From Selaginella moellendorffii (taxonomy: Eukaryota > Streptophyta > Lycopodiopsida > Selaginellales > Selaginellaceae), in NCBI RefSeq assembly GCF_000143415.4, contig NW_003314322.1:1066067-1130066 (forward strand): 64,000 bases of DNA, written 5' to 3'. Positions 23,015 through 33,259 of the stretch are shown here, in pieces. Numbering within the stretch: position 1 is the stretch's first letter; each line of letters opens with the position of its first letter. The notes below the pieces were generated by a model. It saw only the letters and a list, made by a program, of their open reading frames with translations, was not told the DNA's origin and ran no database searches. A program made the translations under genes and the position numbers.

Positions 23015-23365
23015 TCCTTTAAATGGATCCTCTCCCCCCTCCAAACGCCTCCATCGCCTCAAATCAATCTCCTCCTCAAATCTCCCGATTCTTCCTCTCA
23101 AGAGCTATCAATGAGAAAAGCCACACCAAACTCTCGAATCGCAATCGAATCCCTCCACCGCGCACAGCATCGCCAATCCAGATTCTCAACGGAAGGACGG
23201 ATCGAGCATTCCAATTCCGAGACGCAAGCCAATCGAATCGATACTCTCTCTGTCCAAGTAGAGGGAGAGAGAAGTAAAAGTCACGAAATGTGTGTTCTTG
23301 CTTGGCCCCTTGGAGGGGTCAACCAACAAGGAAGGAAATAAAACTGCAAAGGACTCAAACACAAA

Positions 23366-23404
<39 letters not shown>

Positions 23405-24576
23405 TAAGCCTAGACAGGGAGGGGTGTTTTCCTCTTTTTATACAAGGGTGGTACGCTGTTAGAACTTGGCCCATGACCATGGGAAGGGCCAACCTTTCTT
23501 TCTCCGCTTTCTTAGAGCGCACAGCCCCTTCTCTTTCCTAATTGATTTGAGACACTGAAAAAAATAACACTTTTAACAAAGAATAAGAGAAAATAAAACA
23601 AGACAACAACGCGAAGAATTCTCTCACTTTCTCGAGCCAAGTGCTCTGACGTATGAACCGCACGTTTGTCACTGTTGAATCTTCCTGGATGTTCTTCTGT
23701 CGGACGCTGGTTTGACCATTGATCGAGCGTTAATCATCGGTTTGATCAGTAGCAAACGTTTGTACGTTGATCGAGCCATTAGTCACCTGATTTGATCAGT
23801 AGCAGAACTCATGAAGTACCATTTGGTTGATCGAGATCATTCGTCTCCGGAGCGGTTGCTCGGGTGTCAGCTTCAAGGGATGCGATGCGTCTGAATCGAC
23901 CCACTCCATTGTTAATACAATTAAGAATATATAAACCCAAATTCTTCCCAAAAGACTTGGAGAGCAGTGACTCACCTGGAACTTATTTTAATCTCGAGCT
24001 CGTGAAGTTTCTCTCTTTTTTTTTTCGCCCCCACCTCGATCGACTAATTTGGCCCGTCATGCTCGCAACAGCAGCACCACCAGGCTGTCCTGGCCATTTC
24101 AAAACACTTGGCAGTATCCCCTCCACGATTAGTGTCCGGCATTAGAGACTAAGACACCTTGCCAATAGCTCTTCGGCTCCCCAAGAAGCAGTAGCGTTTG
24201 CATCACCCACGGCACAGCCCAGAACTGTTGGACGGGACCACCGTTGGAATCACTGCTACTTGACTCTTGGCTTGTTCCACGGGGCACACCCAAAAAATCT
24301 GTGGATCTCATACTTCAGCACAGCCGGCAGTATTAGTCACAACGACAGAATCAGAACCATAGAAAAAACATCTTGACTTGAGCAAACCTCTTTCTTTTTC
24401 CTTCACTCTCCATGCAATACAGAGGATCTGATCATCCAAACGAGCATTAAGAGAGGAAAAGCAAAAAATAAACAAGTACCTTGTCAACACTCTTCTACTT
24501 TAAGCTCCTGGAGCAAATGATAAAGTGAGAGCCGAAGAGAACACAGGGATAAAACACAGTCACGAATACCTTCGTG
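23015..24576. other. Nitrate reductase promoter region and downstream region of IPMI gene
   Basis: About 1.56 kb with no supported gene. It contains a CA microsatellite at 23367-23401. At 23719-23840 short repeats occur: TTGATCGAG three times (about 23719, 23767, 23827) and TTTGATCAGTAGCA twice (23741, 23791). The left part is the nitrate reductase leader and promoter. The right part contains 3' sequences of the minus-strand gene ending at 24577. Confidence 0.4.
23367..23401. repeat. (CA)17 microsatellite
   Basis: An uninterrupted CA dinucleotide run about 350 bases upstream of the nitrate reductase start codon, preceded by an imperfect 'cacaaacca'. Confidence 0.95.
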
Positions 24577-25347
24577 TCAAGCTGCCGAAGGAATCATCCC
24601 AGTCTGCCTCGCGTACGCAAAGATCCCGCCAGCTTCGATCACCGGCGCGGCATCGCCCAGCGGCTTGAGCGCGTACTCCTTTCCAGTGGAGTGATTCACC
24701 ACCACGTCGCGCTCCATGTCCACGGTCACGTCGTCCCCGTTGTGGAACTCGTCACAGATGCGAGCTTCACACTCGACGGGATACATCTCGCCGGTGGCCA
24801 CCGAGTTCCGGAAGAAGATCCTGGCATAGGACTCGGCCACCACCACCTGGATCCCGGACGCTCCCAGAGCAACCGGGGCGTGCTCGCGGGAGGAGCCACA
24901 GCCAAAGTTGGAGCCGGCGATGATGATCGAGTACTTGGTCTTGCTCTTGCCGGGCTCCATGAACTGTCCATAGTGTGGCGGAAGCCCGGCCATGGCGTAG
25001 CTCCCCAGCTTCTCATACTCGTCCGGCTTGGAGGGGACGAGCGTGAGATACTCGGCCGGAATGATCTGATCGGTGTCGATATTGTCACGCACCACGAAGC
25101 ATTTGCCCGAGATCTGACGCGACGGTGTGTCCCCGGCCATGGCGATCACGGGCGCCGCGGGCTTGATCGCCGGAGAGAATGTAGCTATGCGCTGGGGCTT
25201 GATGCTCTTGCTGCCCCAGATGCTGCTGGCATTGGCGGCGCTTGGCAGGGAGATCGAGGCGCGAGGATGCGAACCTGGTGGATATGGAGCTGGCTTGGAT
25301 GCCGCGGCGGCGCCATGCACGATCAAGCGAGCGCTGGAAGTCGCCAT
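24577..25347 (-). CDS. Isopropylmalate isomerase small subunit, plastid
   Basis: Intronless frame of 256 residues. The first ~75 residues are Ala/Ser/Pro-rich with few acids, a chloroplast transit peptide. The mature part has the aconitase small-subunit (LeuD) swivel fold: GKCFVVRDNIDTDQIIPAEY, AGSNFGCGSSREHAPVALGA (substrate-loop SSREH), SYARIFFRNSVATGEMYPVE, and a C-terminal EAGGIFAYARQTGMI. With the LeuC-type large subunit it converts 2- to 3-isopropylmalate in leucine synthesis, and in some plants acts in methionine chain elongation. All recognisable substrate-binding elements are present. The start codon lies 44 bases from that of the divergent RH13 gene. Confidence 0.95.
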   Translation of the reverse strand: MATSSARLIVHGAAAASKPAPYPPGSHPRASISLPSAANASSIWGSKSIKPQRIATFSPAIKPAAPVIAMAGDTPSRQISGKCFVVRDNIDTDQIIPAEYLTLVPSKPDEYEKLGSYAMAGLPPHYGQFMEPGKSKTKYSIIIAGSNFGCGSSREHAPVALGASGIQVVVAESYARIFFRNSVATGEMYPVECEARICDEFHNGDDVTVDMERDVVVNHSTGKEYALKPLGDAAPVIEAGGIFAYARQTGMIPSAA

Positions 25348-25391
25348 TGGTGCGCGCTTAAACCCTAGTGAAGCCCTAGAGGAGCCCTAGA
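25348..25391. promoter_or_regulatory. 44-bp divergent spacer with telo-box motif
   Basis: Only 44 bases separate the start codons of the isopropylmalate isomerase gene (-) and RH13 (+). They contain AAACCCTAG (25360-25368) and two further GCCCTAG repeats. AAACCCTA is the telo-box, frequent upstream of plant ribosome-biogenesis and cell-cycle genes. The spacer must include both 5' leaders, so the promoters likely overlap the opposite coding regions. Confidence 0.5.
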
Positions 25392-28253
25392 ATGGGGAGG
25401 AAGAAGAAGAGCGGGTCGGGGGAGGCGTGGAAGGATGTGACGCCGCAGGAGCCGACATCGCTGCTCCTGGGCAGCGGCCATGGAGGTATGGATCAATTTG
25501 CGAGCGACGCGATCATGGATGTTCTCCTTTGCAGGTTTTGTGTCTCTGGAGGAGATTGATGAGGATCTGGTGTTTGGACTCGAGCCTCCGGCCGGGGAGG
25601 ATTTGAGTGGGAAGAATGCGAAGAAAGGGAAGAGGAAACGCGCGTTGGAAACTGATCTAGGCGAGGAGAAACATGCGAAGAAGAATAAGAAGAGAAAAGA
25701 GAAAATGCTCGCTAGTGACACCGATCTAGCCGACGGAAATGCTGCGATGAGAAAGGAGAAGAAGAAGAAGAAGAAGAAGGGAAATGCCGAGCCTGGTGAT
25801 ACTGCCCAAGATAAAGAGGCTTTAAACTCTCCTCGAGGGAAGAAAAGGAAGAACAAGCGTTTGCGTGAAAATACTACGTCCGGTGCCAACAAGAGATCAA
25901 AGCTAGATGGTGGAGGTAAGATTTTAGATGCAGGTGTTTTTCTTTTCTCAAAACGATCTTCGTTCTTACAGATAATGGGAGTGAAGGTTTGGAGAGAGTC
26001 GATGTTGTTCTTCCCGAATGGAACGAGTTGAGACTTCATCCTTCACTGCTAAGAGCTCTTTCTATTCTTGGCTTTACCACTCCAACTCCCATCCAGAAGG
26101 CATGCATTCCAGCAGCTGCGCACAAGGGAAAGGTGTGGTTTACCTTTTCGTATTTTTATATTTCATGTTCATTTTTTTTATCTACTTGCTCTAGGACGTT
26201 ATCGGGGCCGCAGAGACTGGATCAGGAAAAACCTTAGCTTTTGGCATACCAATTTTGCAAAGGCTTCTTGATGAACGCGATAAGCTCTTGCGACAGAACA
26301 ATGTTGCTAGTGACAGTCCACTTCGTGCTCTCATCGTCACACCTACGCGAGAATTAGCTCTGCAGGTAGTGTAACTAAGCATCTCTTGCTTTCTAACATG
26401 TGGAATGACAGATTTGCGACCATATTCGAGCAGTAGCTAAGTTTACAGATATCAAGGTCGCTCCTATTGTTGGTGGCATATCTACGCAAAAACAGGAACG
26501 CCTTCTTAAGCGAAGGCCTGCTATTGTCGTTGGAACTCCTGGTCGCCTATGGGAACTCATGAGCAGTGGCGAAAGCCACCTTGTCCAGGTATTTTCTAGG
26601 ACTGGTTTTCTTATTATTTCGTGTTTTTTATTGTTCTTTCTTGGCAGCTCCAAGAGATCTCATTTTTTATACTGGACGAGGCTGACCGCATGATTGAAAA
26701 AGGCCATTTTCAAGAGCTAGAATCCATAATTGATTTACTACCGAAGCACGGTGAATCGCGAGAGGATCTAGATCCTGCAGACAACGTTTTTTTGTCCGCT
26801 AAGAAACGGAGGCAGACTTTGGTGTTTTCAGCTACCTTGACCCTGCCTCCCGACTTCAAGAAAAAGCTCAAGAAAAGCTATGGAGCAAGAAAGAAATCAG
26901 AGCAGCATTCTCTATCCTTACTGTCGGAGAGAGCCGGGCTCAGCGACACTGCTGAAGTTGTGGATTTGACATCGAAGAACGTCGTTGCTGAAAAGCTTAC
27001 GGAGTCGGTTATCGAGTAAGATCTGCATTTTTGCCTGACACGTCTCACCTAACGCTTTGTATTGTTTCCTGCAGATGCACCGACGAGGAAAAGGATGCCT
27101 ACCTATACTACGTCCTCAAGGTACATGGATGTGGGCGAACAATTGTGTTTTGTACCTCCATTGCGGCATTAAGAAGACTAGCAGCTATTCTACGTCTTTT
27201 AGAGGTTCCGGCGTGGCCTTTGCATGCACAGCTACAGCAACGGCAGAGACTAAAGGTATGGCATGTCATACGTTTTGAGTACGCATTTAAATTCTGCTCT
27301 TTCCAGACAATGGATAGATTCCGAGCCAGCACCGATGGTGTGCTTGTCGCAACGGACGTTGCTGCACGGGGTTTAGATATTCCGGGAGTTCGGACTGTTA
27401 TACATTATCAGTTACCACACTCAGCGGAGGTATGCATAAGATATGTTTAAACCGGTGCGACATATTCCCGTGTCCAACAGATGTATGTTCATAGAAGTGG
27501 GAGAACAGCGCGTGCTGACAAAGATGGATGCAGCATTGCTCTAATCTCTCCCTCGGAGAAGTCGAAGTACTTGACACTCTGCCGTGCGCTATCAAAGGTA
27601 CTCTGGAAAACAAGTGGATTTCTTGCGTGATATAGTGTTTGCTACAGTCCAGTGGCTTGACAAGGTTTCCAATCAATTCCGGGTATATACCCTCTGTTGA
27701 GAAACGAATAGAGCTTGCTCTCAGAATTGATAGACTATTACGGGAGAATTCGAAGGTAAATGGCATTCCTTGTTTTACAATGGACTGGCTTTAATTTTCG
27801 AGAGCAGAAAAAGGCGAAGAGCACCTGGTTTGAGCGAAATGCGAAGGAACTCGACATCGAAATTGAGCGCAAGGATGAGGACAATGACAACGTTGAGGCG
27901 AAGCTCAGTGGAAAAAAGTCCGTGCAATTGAGAAGCTTACAAGAGGCAAGGAAGAAATTGTTGCGTTTCTCTATCTAAAGCGGTACCAACACGCAGGAAC
28001 TGAAGCAGATGCTCAAACATCCTTTGGAGCTGAGAGGCTTCTCTCGTCGCTTTATTGCTGGGGTACGTATAAAGCTCAAATGCTGAGTCTTGTCTAACTC
28101 CGCTTTCTTTGTTACTTGTAGACTGGATTGACTCCACTGGCCGCACAGCAACTAAAGGATTATGTGGACAATGCTCCCGGAGGCCGGTTCGTCGTTATCG
28201 GTCAGAAGGAAGTGGAACCTCTACAAGCACTCAAAGCACAACAATGCGGATAA
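25392..28253 (+). CDS. RH13: DEAD-box RNA helicase, RH13 (Mak5/DDX24) type
   Basis: About a dozen exons. A Lys/Glu-rich N-terminal third with nuclear-localisation-like runs ([11 protein letters not shown] type) precedes the helicase core: Q-motif FTTPTPIQ, motif [10 protein letters not shown], Ia [26 protein letters not shown], then in domain 2 VFCTS, RGLD ([14 protein letters not shown]) and HRSGRTARA. The insert between motifs II and III and the C-terminal [13 protein letters not shown] resemble plant RH13 and yeast Mak5, nucleolar factors for 60S ribosome assembly. One intron, 27946-27996, begins with GC rather than GT (AGAG|GCAAGG). The 3' end of this gene, with the LTP after it, is duplicated at 29.4-30.5 kb. 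TAA at 28251-28253. Confidence 0.9.
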
Positions 28254-28411
28254 AACCAGAGAGTTCTTACTGTAAGCTTTTTCAAGGATTTGCTACAAAC
28301 ATGCTTGAATCCTTATTTCAGGGGAGAGTGTAGCCTGCACCGACATTGAACAGAAGGTCAGTTCTTTTATCCCCAGCAGCAGCAGCAAGGCAAAAAGAAA
28401 GTGAGAGAGTA

Positions 28412-28741
28412 CTAACTTCCGCACTGATAGTTGTGAGGCAGCTCCCGGTTGCATCGCTTTGCGATTTTGAGAGCGGTGCTGAGCTTGAGCACCTTGGTGA
28501 CATCTCCGGTGATCTTGGGACAGACGCAGTCGGGCTGGGCGGCCCTCACGAACTTGCAGCACTTGGAAGACGGTTTGGCTCCAATGAGCACGGCAGTCAT
28601 GCAATTCCCGACGAGACCATTCACCTGGCTATCGCAGTCGAGACTCGCGTCGTCGTCGGCAGCAACCTGGATCAAGAACAGGGAGAAGAAGAGCAGGAAA
28701 ACTCCCAGGACAAGAGTTGCCCGCGGCTTGATCGTCTCCAT
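28412..28741 (-). CDS. Secreted LTP-like protein, copy A
   Basis: Single-exon frame of 109 residues from METIKPRATL, with signal peptide VFLLFFSLFLIQVAA. Cysteines follow the 8-Cys plan: DCDSQV, GNC, KCCKFV, PDCVCPK (CXC), KRC and YQCGS, stop immediately after. It converges on RH13 with 158 bases between stop codons. A near-identical copy lies at 29927-30271. Family role: small secreted lipid-binding protein; no specific ligand can be inferred. Confidence 0.82.
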   Translation of the reverse strand: METIKPRATLVLGVFLLFFSLFLIQVAADDDASLDCDSQVNGLVGNCMTAVLIGAKPSSKCCKFVRAAQPDCVCPKITGDVTKVLKLSTALKIAKRCNRELPHNYQCGS

Positions 28742-29124
28742 TGGTGCTGCTCCCGCGACGGAGGACGAAGGAGAGACACTGGGAGCGATCTAGCGACGAA
28801 CTCGGGAGAAGAGCAGCATTTATTTGTGAGCGGTTTCCTTAAAAAAGGAGTTTTTTTCCGATGGGTGGTCTGAGCACAAGTCTGGTGCTGCAGCACGCGT
28901 ACTCCTAGAAAGCAACCTTTACACATTTTCTTAGACAGCCATGGAGAAGTGCCAGATGATTATTTCGGTATTGATTGACATAAGCGAGATAGTGGTCGTC
29001 GTGATGCAAAAGAACTCCCAAGGATGCTAGGGTCTTTGACTCGAGAAGAACATAGCTGAAAGTAGTCAAAGGAAGTCTTTAGAATTTTATTAACTTTTAT
29101 TGACTGTGTCAGATTTATAAACTG

Positions 29125-29404
29125 GGACAGCTCTTAACACTAGAGCTGGATGCGAGCCGGCAAGCGGGTCTTTACAACAGAAAGGATGAGCTCGCTAGAC
29201 TCGCGAAGATATGCAATGGAGGAAAAATGGTGCTAGTCACTGGGCCGCCAGACTCGGGTAAGTCGACAGAGTTTGCGGAGCGCACACCAAGGCTACCAAT
29301 CTACGTGCGGGCAGCAACATTCAACAGCGCAGCTAGCTTTGCCGCTGAGGTCAAGTCTCAGATGGCTCCGCTTAGATCAGCAAGTCTTTTGGTTAACTGG
29401 AAGG
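29125..29404 (+). pseudogene. P-loop ATPase gene, 5' fragment
   Basis: A frame reading LELDASRQAGLYNRKDELAR then MVLVTGPPDSGKST gives a Walker A site after a 'NRKDEL' start, as in the archaeal-type ATPase domain proteins (PF01637-like) found in plants. It is followed by LPIYVRAATFNSAASFAAEV. It is cut at about 29405, where sequence homologous to the RH13 gene begins. Matching downstream parts of the ATPase lie at 31010-31735, and a second partial inverted Walker A copy is at 30741-30815. Confidence 0.5.
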
Positions 29405-29765
29405 TGGGAGAATTCAAAGGTGTGTCCTTTTACAGTGGCTTTGATTTCGAGAGCAGAAAAAGGTGAAGAACACCTGGTTTTTATGAGCGAAATGTGAAGG
29501 ACCTCAACAGTGAAATTGACCGCAAAGATGAGAACAATAACAACGTTGAGATGAAGTTCACTGGAAACAGTCCATGCAATTGAGAAGCTTACAAGAGGCA
29601 AACAAGTTCTCTATGAACTAAAGCAGATGCCTGAACATCCTTTGTTGCTGGGTTATGTATAAGCTCGCCCTTTTCCTTTGCTACGGCAACTAAAGGATTA
29701 TGTAATGCTGTTCGTTGTTAGTGGGAACCTCTACATTCAAAGCACAACAATGCGGATAATTAACC
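29405..29765 (+). pseudogene. Duplicated 3' fragment of RH13
   Basis: From 'gggagaattc' onward the sequence follows the RH13 gene from about 27745: 'ttcgagagcagaaaaagg', the region encoding [13 protein letters not shown], the AAGCTTACAAGAGGCAA block at the GC-AG intron, and the terminal 'caaagcacaacaatgcggat'. It has in-frame stops, a shortened intron region and deletions, so it cannot code. It is the left part of a duplicated block that continues into LTP copy B. Confidence 0.8.
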
Positions 29766-29926
29766 GGAGAATTCTTACTGTAAGCTTTTTAAAGGATTTG
29801 CTACAAGCATGCCTGAATCATGAACTTCTCTTTTCTCAGGGAAAAGTGTAGCCTGCACCGACATTGAACAAAAGGTCAGTTTTTTTATCACCAACAGCAG
29901 CAAGGCAAAACGAAAGTGAGAGAGTA

Positions 29927-30271
29927 CTAACTTCCGCACTGATAGTTGTGAGGCAGCTCCCAGTTGCACTGCTTTGCGATTTTAAGAGCGGTGTTGAGCA
30001 GACGCTCAGTGAGCATTTTGGTGACATCTTTGGTAATCTTGGGACAGAGGCAGTCGAGCTGGGCGGCCCTCACGAACTTGCAGCACTTGGATGACGGTTT
30101 GGTTCCAATGAGCACGGCAGTCATGCAATTCCCGGCGAGACCATTCACTTGGCTATCGCAGTCGAGAGTCGCGTCATCGTCGGCAGCAACCTGGATCAGG
30201 AACAGGGAGATCAAGAGCAAGAAAACTCCAGAGCACAGGACAAGAGTCGCCCGCGGCTTGATCGTCTCCAT
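29927..30271 (-). CDS. Secreted LTP-like protein, copy B
   Basis: Duplicate of the LTP at 28412. It starts METIKPRATLVL, with signal peptide FLLLISLFLIQVAADD, and has the same cysteine positions (DCDSQV, GNC, KCCKFV, LDCLCPK, KQC, YQCGS). Differences include a two-residue insertion in the signal peptide and an extra TERL-type insertion before the seventh Cys. The frame is intact, so it may be expressed. The upstream 230 bases are also duplicated, so the promoter came along. All eight cysteines are kept. Confidence 0.8.
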   Translation of the reverse strand: METIKPRATLVLCSGVFLLLISLFLIQVAADDDATLDCDSQVNGLAGNCMTAVLIGTKPSSKCCKFVRAAQLDCLCPKITKDVTKMLTERLLNTALKIAKQCNWELPHNYQCGS

Positions 30272-30500
30272 TTGTGCTACTCCCGCAAGGGAGGACGAAG
30301 GAGAGACACTCGACACTGGGGAGCGATCTAGCAACGAACTCTAGAGAAGAGCAGCATTTATTTGTGATCGGTTTGCATTAAAAAGGAGTTTTTTTTCGGA
30401 TGGGTGGTCTGAGCACAACTCTGGCACTGCTGCACAACACGCTTATTCCTAAAAATCAACTTTTATATGCCATGCGCAGTTGATTATTTTCATATGGCGT

Positions 30501-30740
30501 GCGATTTGTAAATAATTTGTTGCACTATACATAATTGTGCAACAATATTTGGATTGGATAGAACATTAAATATTAACAATATCTTATAATATAGTTTCCT
30601 GAAGACTTTTAGGTGTTAGAAAATCTACTTAGTAATAGTTTGATATTTATAATTTATGAACACATTTATAATTTATAAACTTTTCTAAACACTTAATTTA
30701 TTAGTTTTCTTAAGCAAACCCTGAAGTCGCACTAAATCCT
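30501..30740. other. AT-rich spacer
   Basis: Short AT-rich sequence between the end of the duplicated RH13-LTP block and the inverted ATPase fragment. Nothing coding is seen. Confidence 0.3.
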
Positions 30741-30815
30741 GCCCGCATGTAGATGCTCGCGCTCCAGCCGCTCCCGTCTTACCTGAGTCTGGTGGTCCAG
30801 TGACTACCGCTTACA
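30741..30815 (-). pseudogene. Inverted fragment of the P-loop ATPase
   Basis: The minus strand reads VVTGPPDSGKTGAA and continues into ATCTACATGCGGGCAG. This closely follows the plus-strand ATPase at 29237-29315 (CTAGTCACTGGGCCGCCAGA ... ATCTACGTGCGGGCAG), with a deletion between the two matching stretches. It is a 75-base inverted partial duplicate of the Walker A region. No coding potential beyond this. Confidence 0.55.
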
Positions 30816-31009
30816 TGGTGCGATGATCCGCCCCGGTGCAAGTTAGAGTGTATATACCCAATTTATAGCAAGTTTTTAGTATTGAAATAAGAGAGTGGTC
30901 CGATAAATACGGTTTGAGTCATCTTTGAGTGAATAAGAACATGGATAGAAATTTTCACAGGAATTGTCGACATTCATTGACTTTTTGAGCTTACCTTTGC
31001 ATGGTGAGG

Positions 31010-31735
31010 AACAATAACAAAAGAGAAACGTCTCAGATGGCTTCGTCGCATTCGACGACGAAAAGGCTGTTCCATGGCAAAGCTGCAGCCTTTCCAACGC
31101 TGTTAATTGACGAGGCGAACCGGTTCCACGAGTGGAGCCTGTGCCCCAAGGAGCAGCATCATCTCAGGAATCTCCAGGATTACTTTTTGATGCTGACCAA
31201 GGAGACAAACACAGCCAACGTGATCCTTTGCAGCTCCGAGGACATCAGGTCAGGCTCAACGAGCATGTACCCTTCCAGAGATACTTCACAATGATGACAG
31301 GTGACCTGCTGGAAAAAGAAGCTCATGAAGCACACAGCGTTCTCTACTTCCAGAGGACCTATGGCAGTATCTTTTCTTATGTCGGTGGAGTCTCAGACGA
31401 GTGGCAGGCACTTGCGAGCAAGCTTCGTGGAGGCTGGAAAAGGAAGCTTTTTTGTCCTCTGTTCTTTTTGATGTGGAGACCATGAGTCAAGTGAGCGGAT
31501 CCAGAGCTGTTGAAGGAGCTCGAAGCATCCTGGACCTCCGAAGGAGTACGAGGCGCTCTGTGGGGTGTATTGAGCGAGAAGTAAGTACCTCATTGATGCA
31601 GGCATCGTTTCAGAGAAGGCACTCCACAGCTTGGTGCAACACGAGTTCGTCGCAGCTTCTCGTGTCAGGACTTGATGTGGTACAAAGGCCAATATCCTCT
31701 GGTCATGCCTTCCACACTCCCACATTTTCATGAAG
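31010..31735 (+). pseudogene. P-loop ATPase gene, 3' fragments
   Basis: Frame 1 gives FPTLLIDEANRFHEW (Walker B), NLQDYFLMLTKETNTANVIL and CSSED (sensor-like). At about 31248 the reading frame shifts and continues VPFQRYFTMMTGDLLEKEAHE and YFQRTYGSIFSYVGGVSDEW. Further shifted pieces give DAGIVSEKALHSLVQHEFVA. This order (Walker B, LxSS sensor, 'GDLxxxEA', C-terminal helical region) matches plant members of the archaeal ATPase family. Frameshifts and the separation from the Walker A half at 29.2 kb indicate a broken gene. Confidence 0.5.
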
Positions 31736-32112
31736 TAAATTGTGCAAGTATGTGCAGAGTATGTTATTTTGTTCTTCGTCATTCTAATTCATGCAGGATC
31801 AAGCAGAAAGAAAGAAGGCATCGATATTATGAACCTTCTGTTTTTCTTTGTTTGTAGTTACTATTAGCAAAATTGTAAAAGTGTATCTTGCTCTGACTTC
31901 GTATAGAAGTGCTCCTAAGGTTCGTTGGCACCATTCCAGTGCTCAGAGAGGGGGTTGCGGCAGTAGCTTTCTCATGCTCACGCCTAAACATTGGAACAAA
32001 TAGTACAGATGCCTATCTCTTGGTGTCTCTTGGTCGACGAATTTTCGATCTTGGCATTGTCCTAAGTTCTTAACAAGCTTCTTGAAATTTTAGGGCTTGC
32101 AACTTGGAAGCA
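31736..32112. other. Intergenic/SWEET upstream region
   Basis: About 380 bases between the broken ATPase and the SWEET start codon. No supported feature beyond the presumed SWEET promoter and leader. Confidence 0.3.
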
Positions 32113-33259
32113 ATGGCAGATGTCTACGTGCTCCTGGGAATCGTTGGTAGAAGAAAACCAAGGTTCTTGCTGTAACTTGATTTTGTGTGTGTGTGTGTGT
32201 CTACAGGCAATGTCACAGCCATGGTCATGTTTTTGTCACCAACGTGAGAGACGACAGATCTTTAAAGACCACCTTTCGTGTTGTAACTGAAAATAAGGAG
32301 AAAAGATACCCATTTTTCTTTGTTTCTTGTTTCCAGGCCCACATTCTGGAGGATCATCAATTCTCGAGACACCGGATCCTTCTCGCCAGTCCCATACGCT
32401 TGCACGCTCCTCAATTGCCTGCTCTGGTTCTTCTATGGCCTCCCCGCCGTCACCTCCAACAACACGCTCATCGTCACCATCAACGCCGCCGGGATCATCC
32501 TCGAGTGCATCTATCTCATCGTCTTCTTCACCTTTGCCCCCGCAGCCCACAGGGTGAGCGCTGCGAAAATCCTGTTCTATGCTCTTCTACTTTGTCCTGT
32601 TTCTCGTCGACCAAAAGCAAAAGAAGGAAAAGAAGAAATGTTTTTGATCTCACTGGCTTCGTGTTCCAGGGATATCTCAGCGTGCTGCTCGTTGGTGTGG
32701 CGGGATTCTTCGCTGCCGCCATCGCAGTCACTCTCACAGCATTCCAGCAGGAGCAAAGGGCCAAATTCGTCGGTGCGGTGTGTGTGGTGGTCGGGACTCT
32801 CATGTACGCCTCGCCACTTTCAGTCATGGTACCAGAGCTACTCGTCTTCCCAGAAAAACAGAAGAGAACTTTAGAACATAGAAACAAAACTTTCCTTTAC
32901 CCTCTCCAACTTGCAGAAGCTGGTTATCGCGACTCGAAGCGTCGAATACATGCCCTTTTCTCTGTCTCTCTGTAGCCTGATCAATGCGCTGCTATGGACA
33001 ATCTATGGAGTTCTCAAGCACGACAAGTTCCTCATAGTAAGCTAAGCCTTTAAAAGTGGAAGAGAAAAAGCTTCTTTCACTGCTTTGTCCATAGATCCCA
33101 AACACGATTGGAGCTATCCTGGGACTACTCCAGCTCGCAATTTACTCTCACTTCCAAAGGGAAGAAGACACCGAGTTCTTTCACAATCTGCCAGACTTCT
33201 CACCGCCTCATCACAGCAAGCTCAAGCACTCCAAGTCATCAAACTCATATCTCAAATGA
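32113..33259 (+). CDS. SWEET sugar transporter
   Basis: Exons: [12 protein letters not shown], an exon with [12 protein letters not shown], then [20 protein letters not shown] to [25 protein letters not shown] to [26 protein letters not shown] to KHDKFLI, and [20 protein letters not shown] to the stop at 33257-33259. Two MtN3/saliva three-helix repeats are present, giving the seven-helix SWEET topology. Conserved features are the paired prolines ([26 protein letters not shown]) and the pore asparagines ([14 protein letters not shown]). SWEETs are facilitative sugar carriers of the plasma membrane or tonoplast. The clade, and so the sugar, is not determined. A GT-dinucleotide run precedes the first intron acceptor. 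The gene converges on eS4 with 168 bases between stops. Confidence 0.92.

Noticed and set aside
30721-30850. Possible tRNA-like sequence
   Set aside because: No cloverleaf could be drawn; the stretch is explained by the inverted ATPase fragment.
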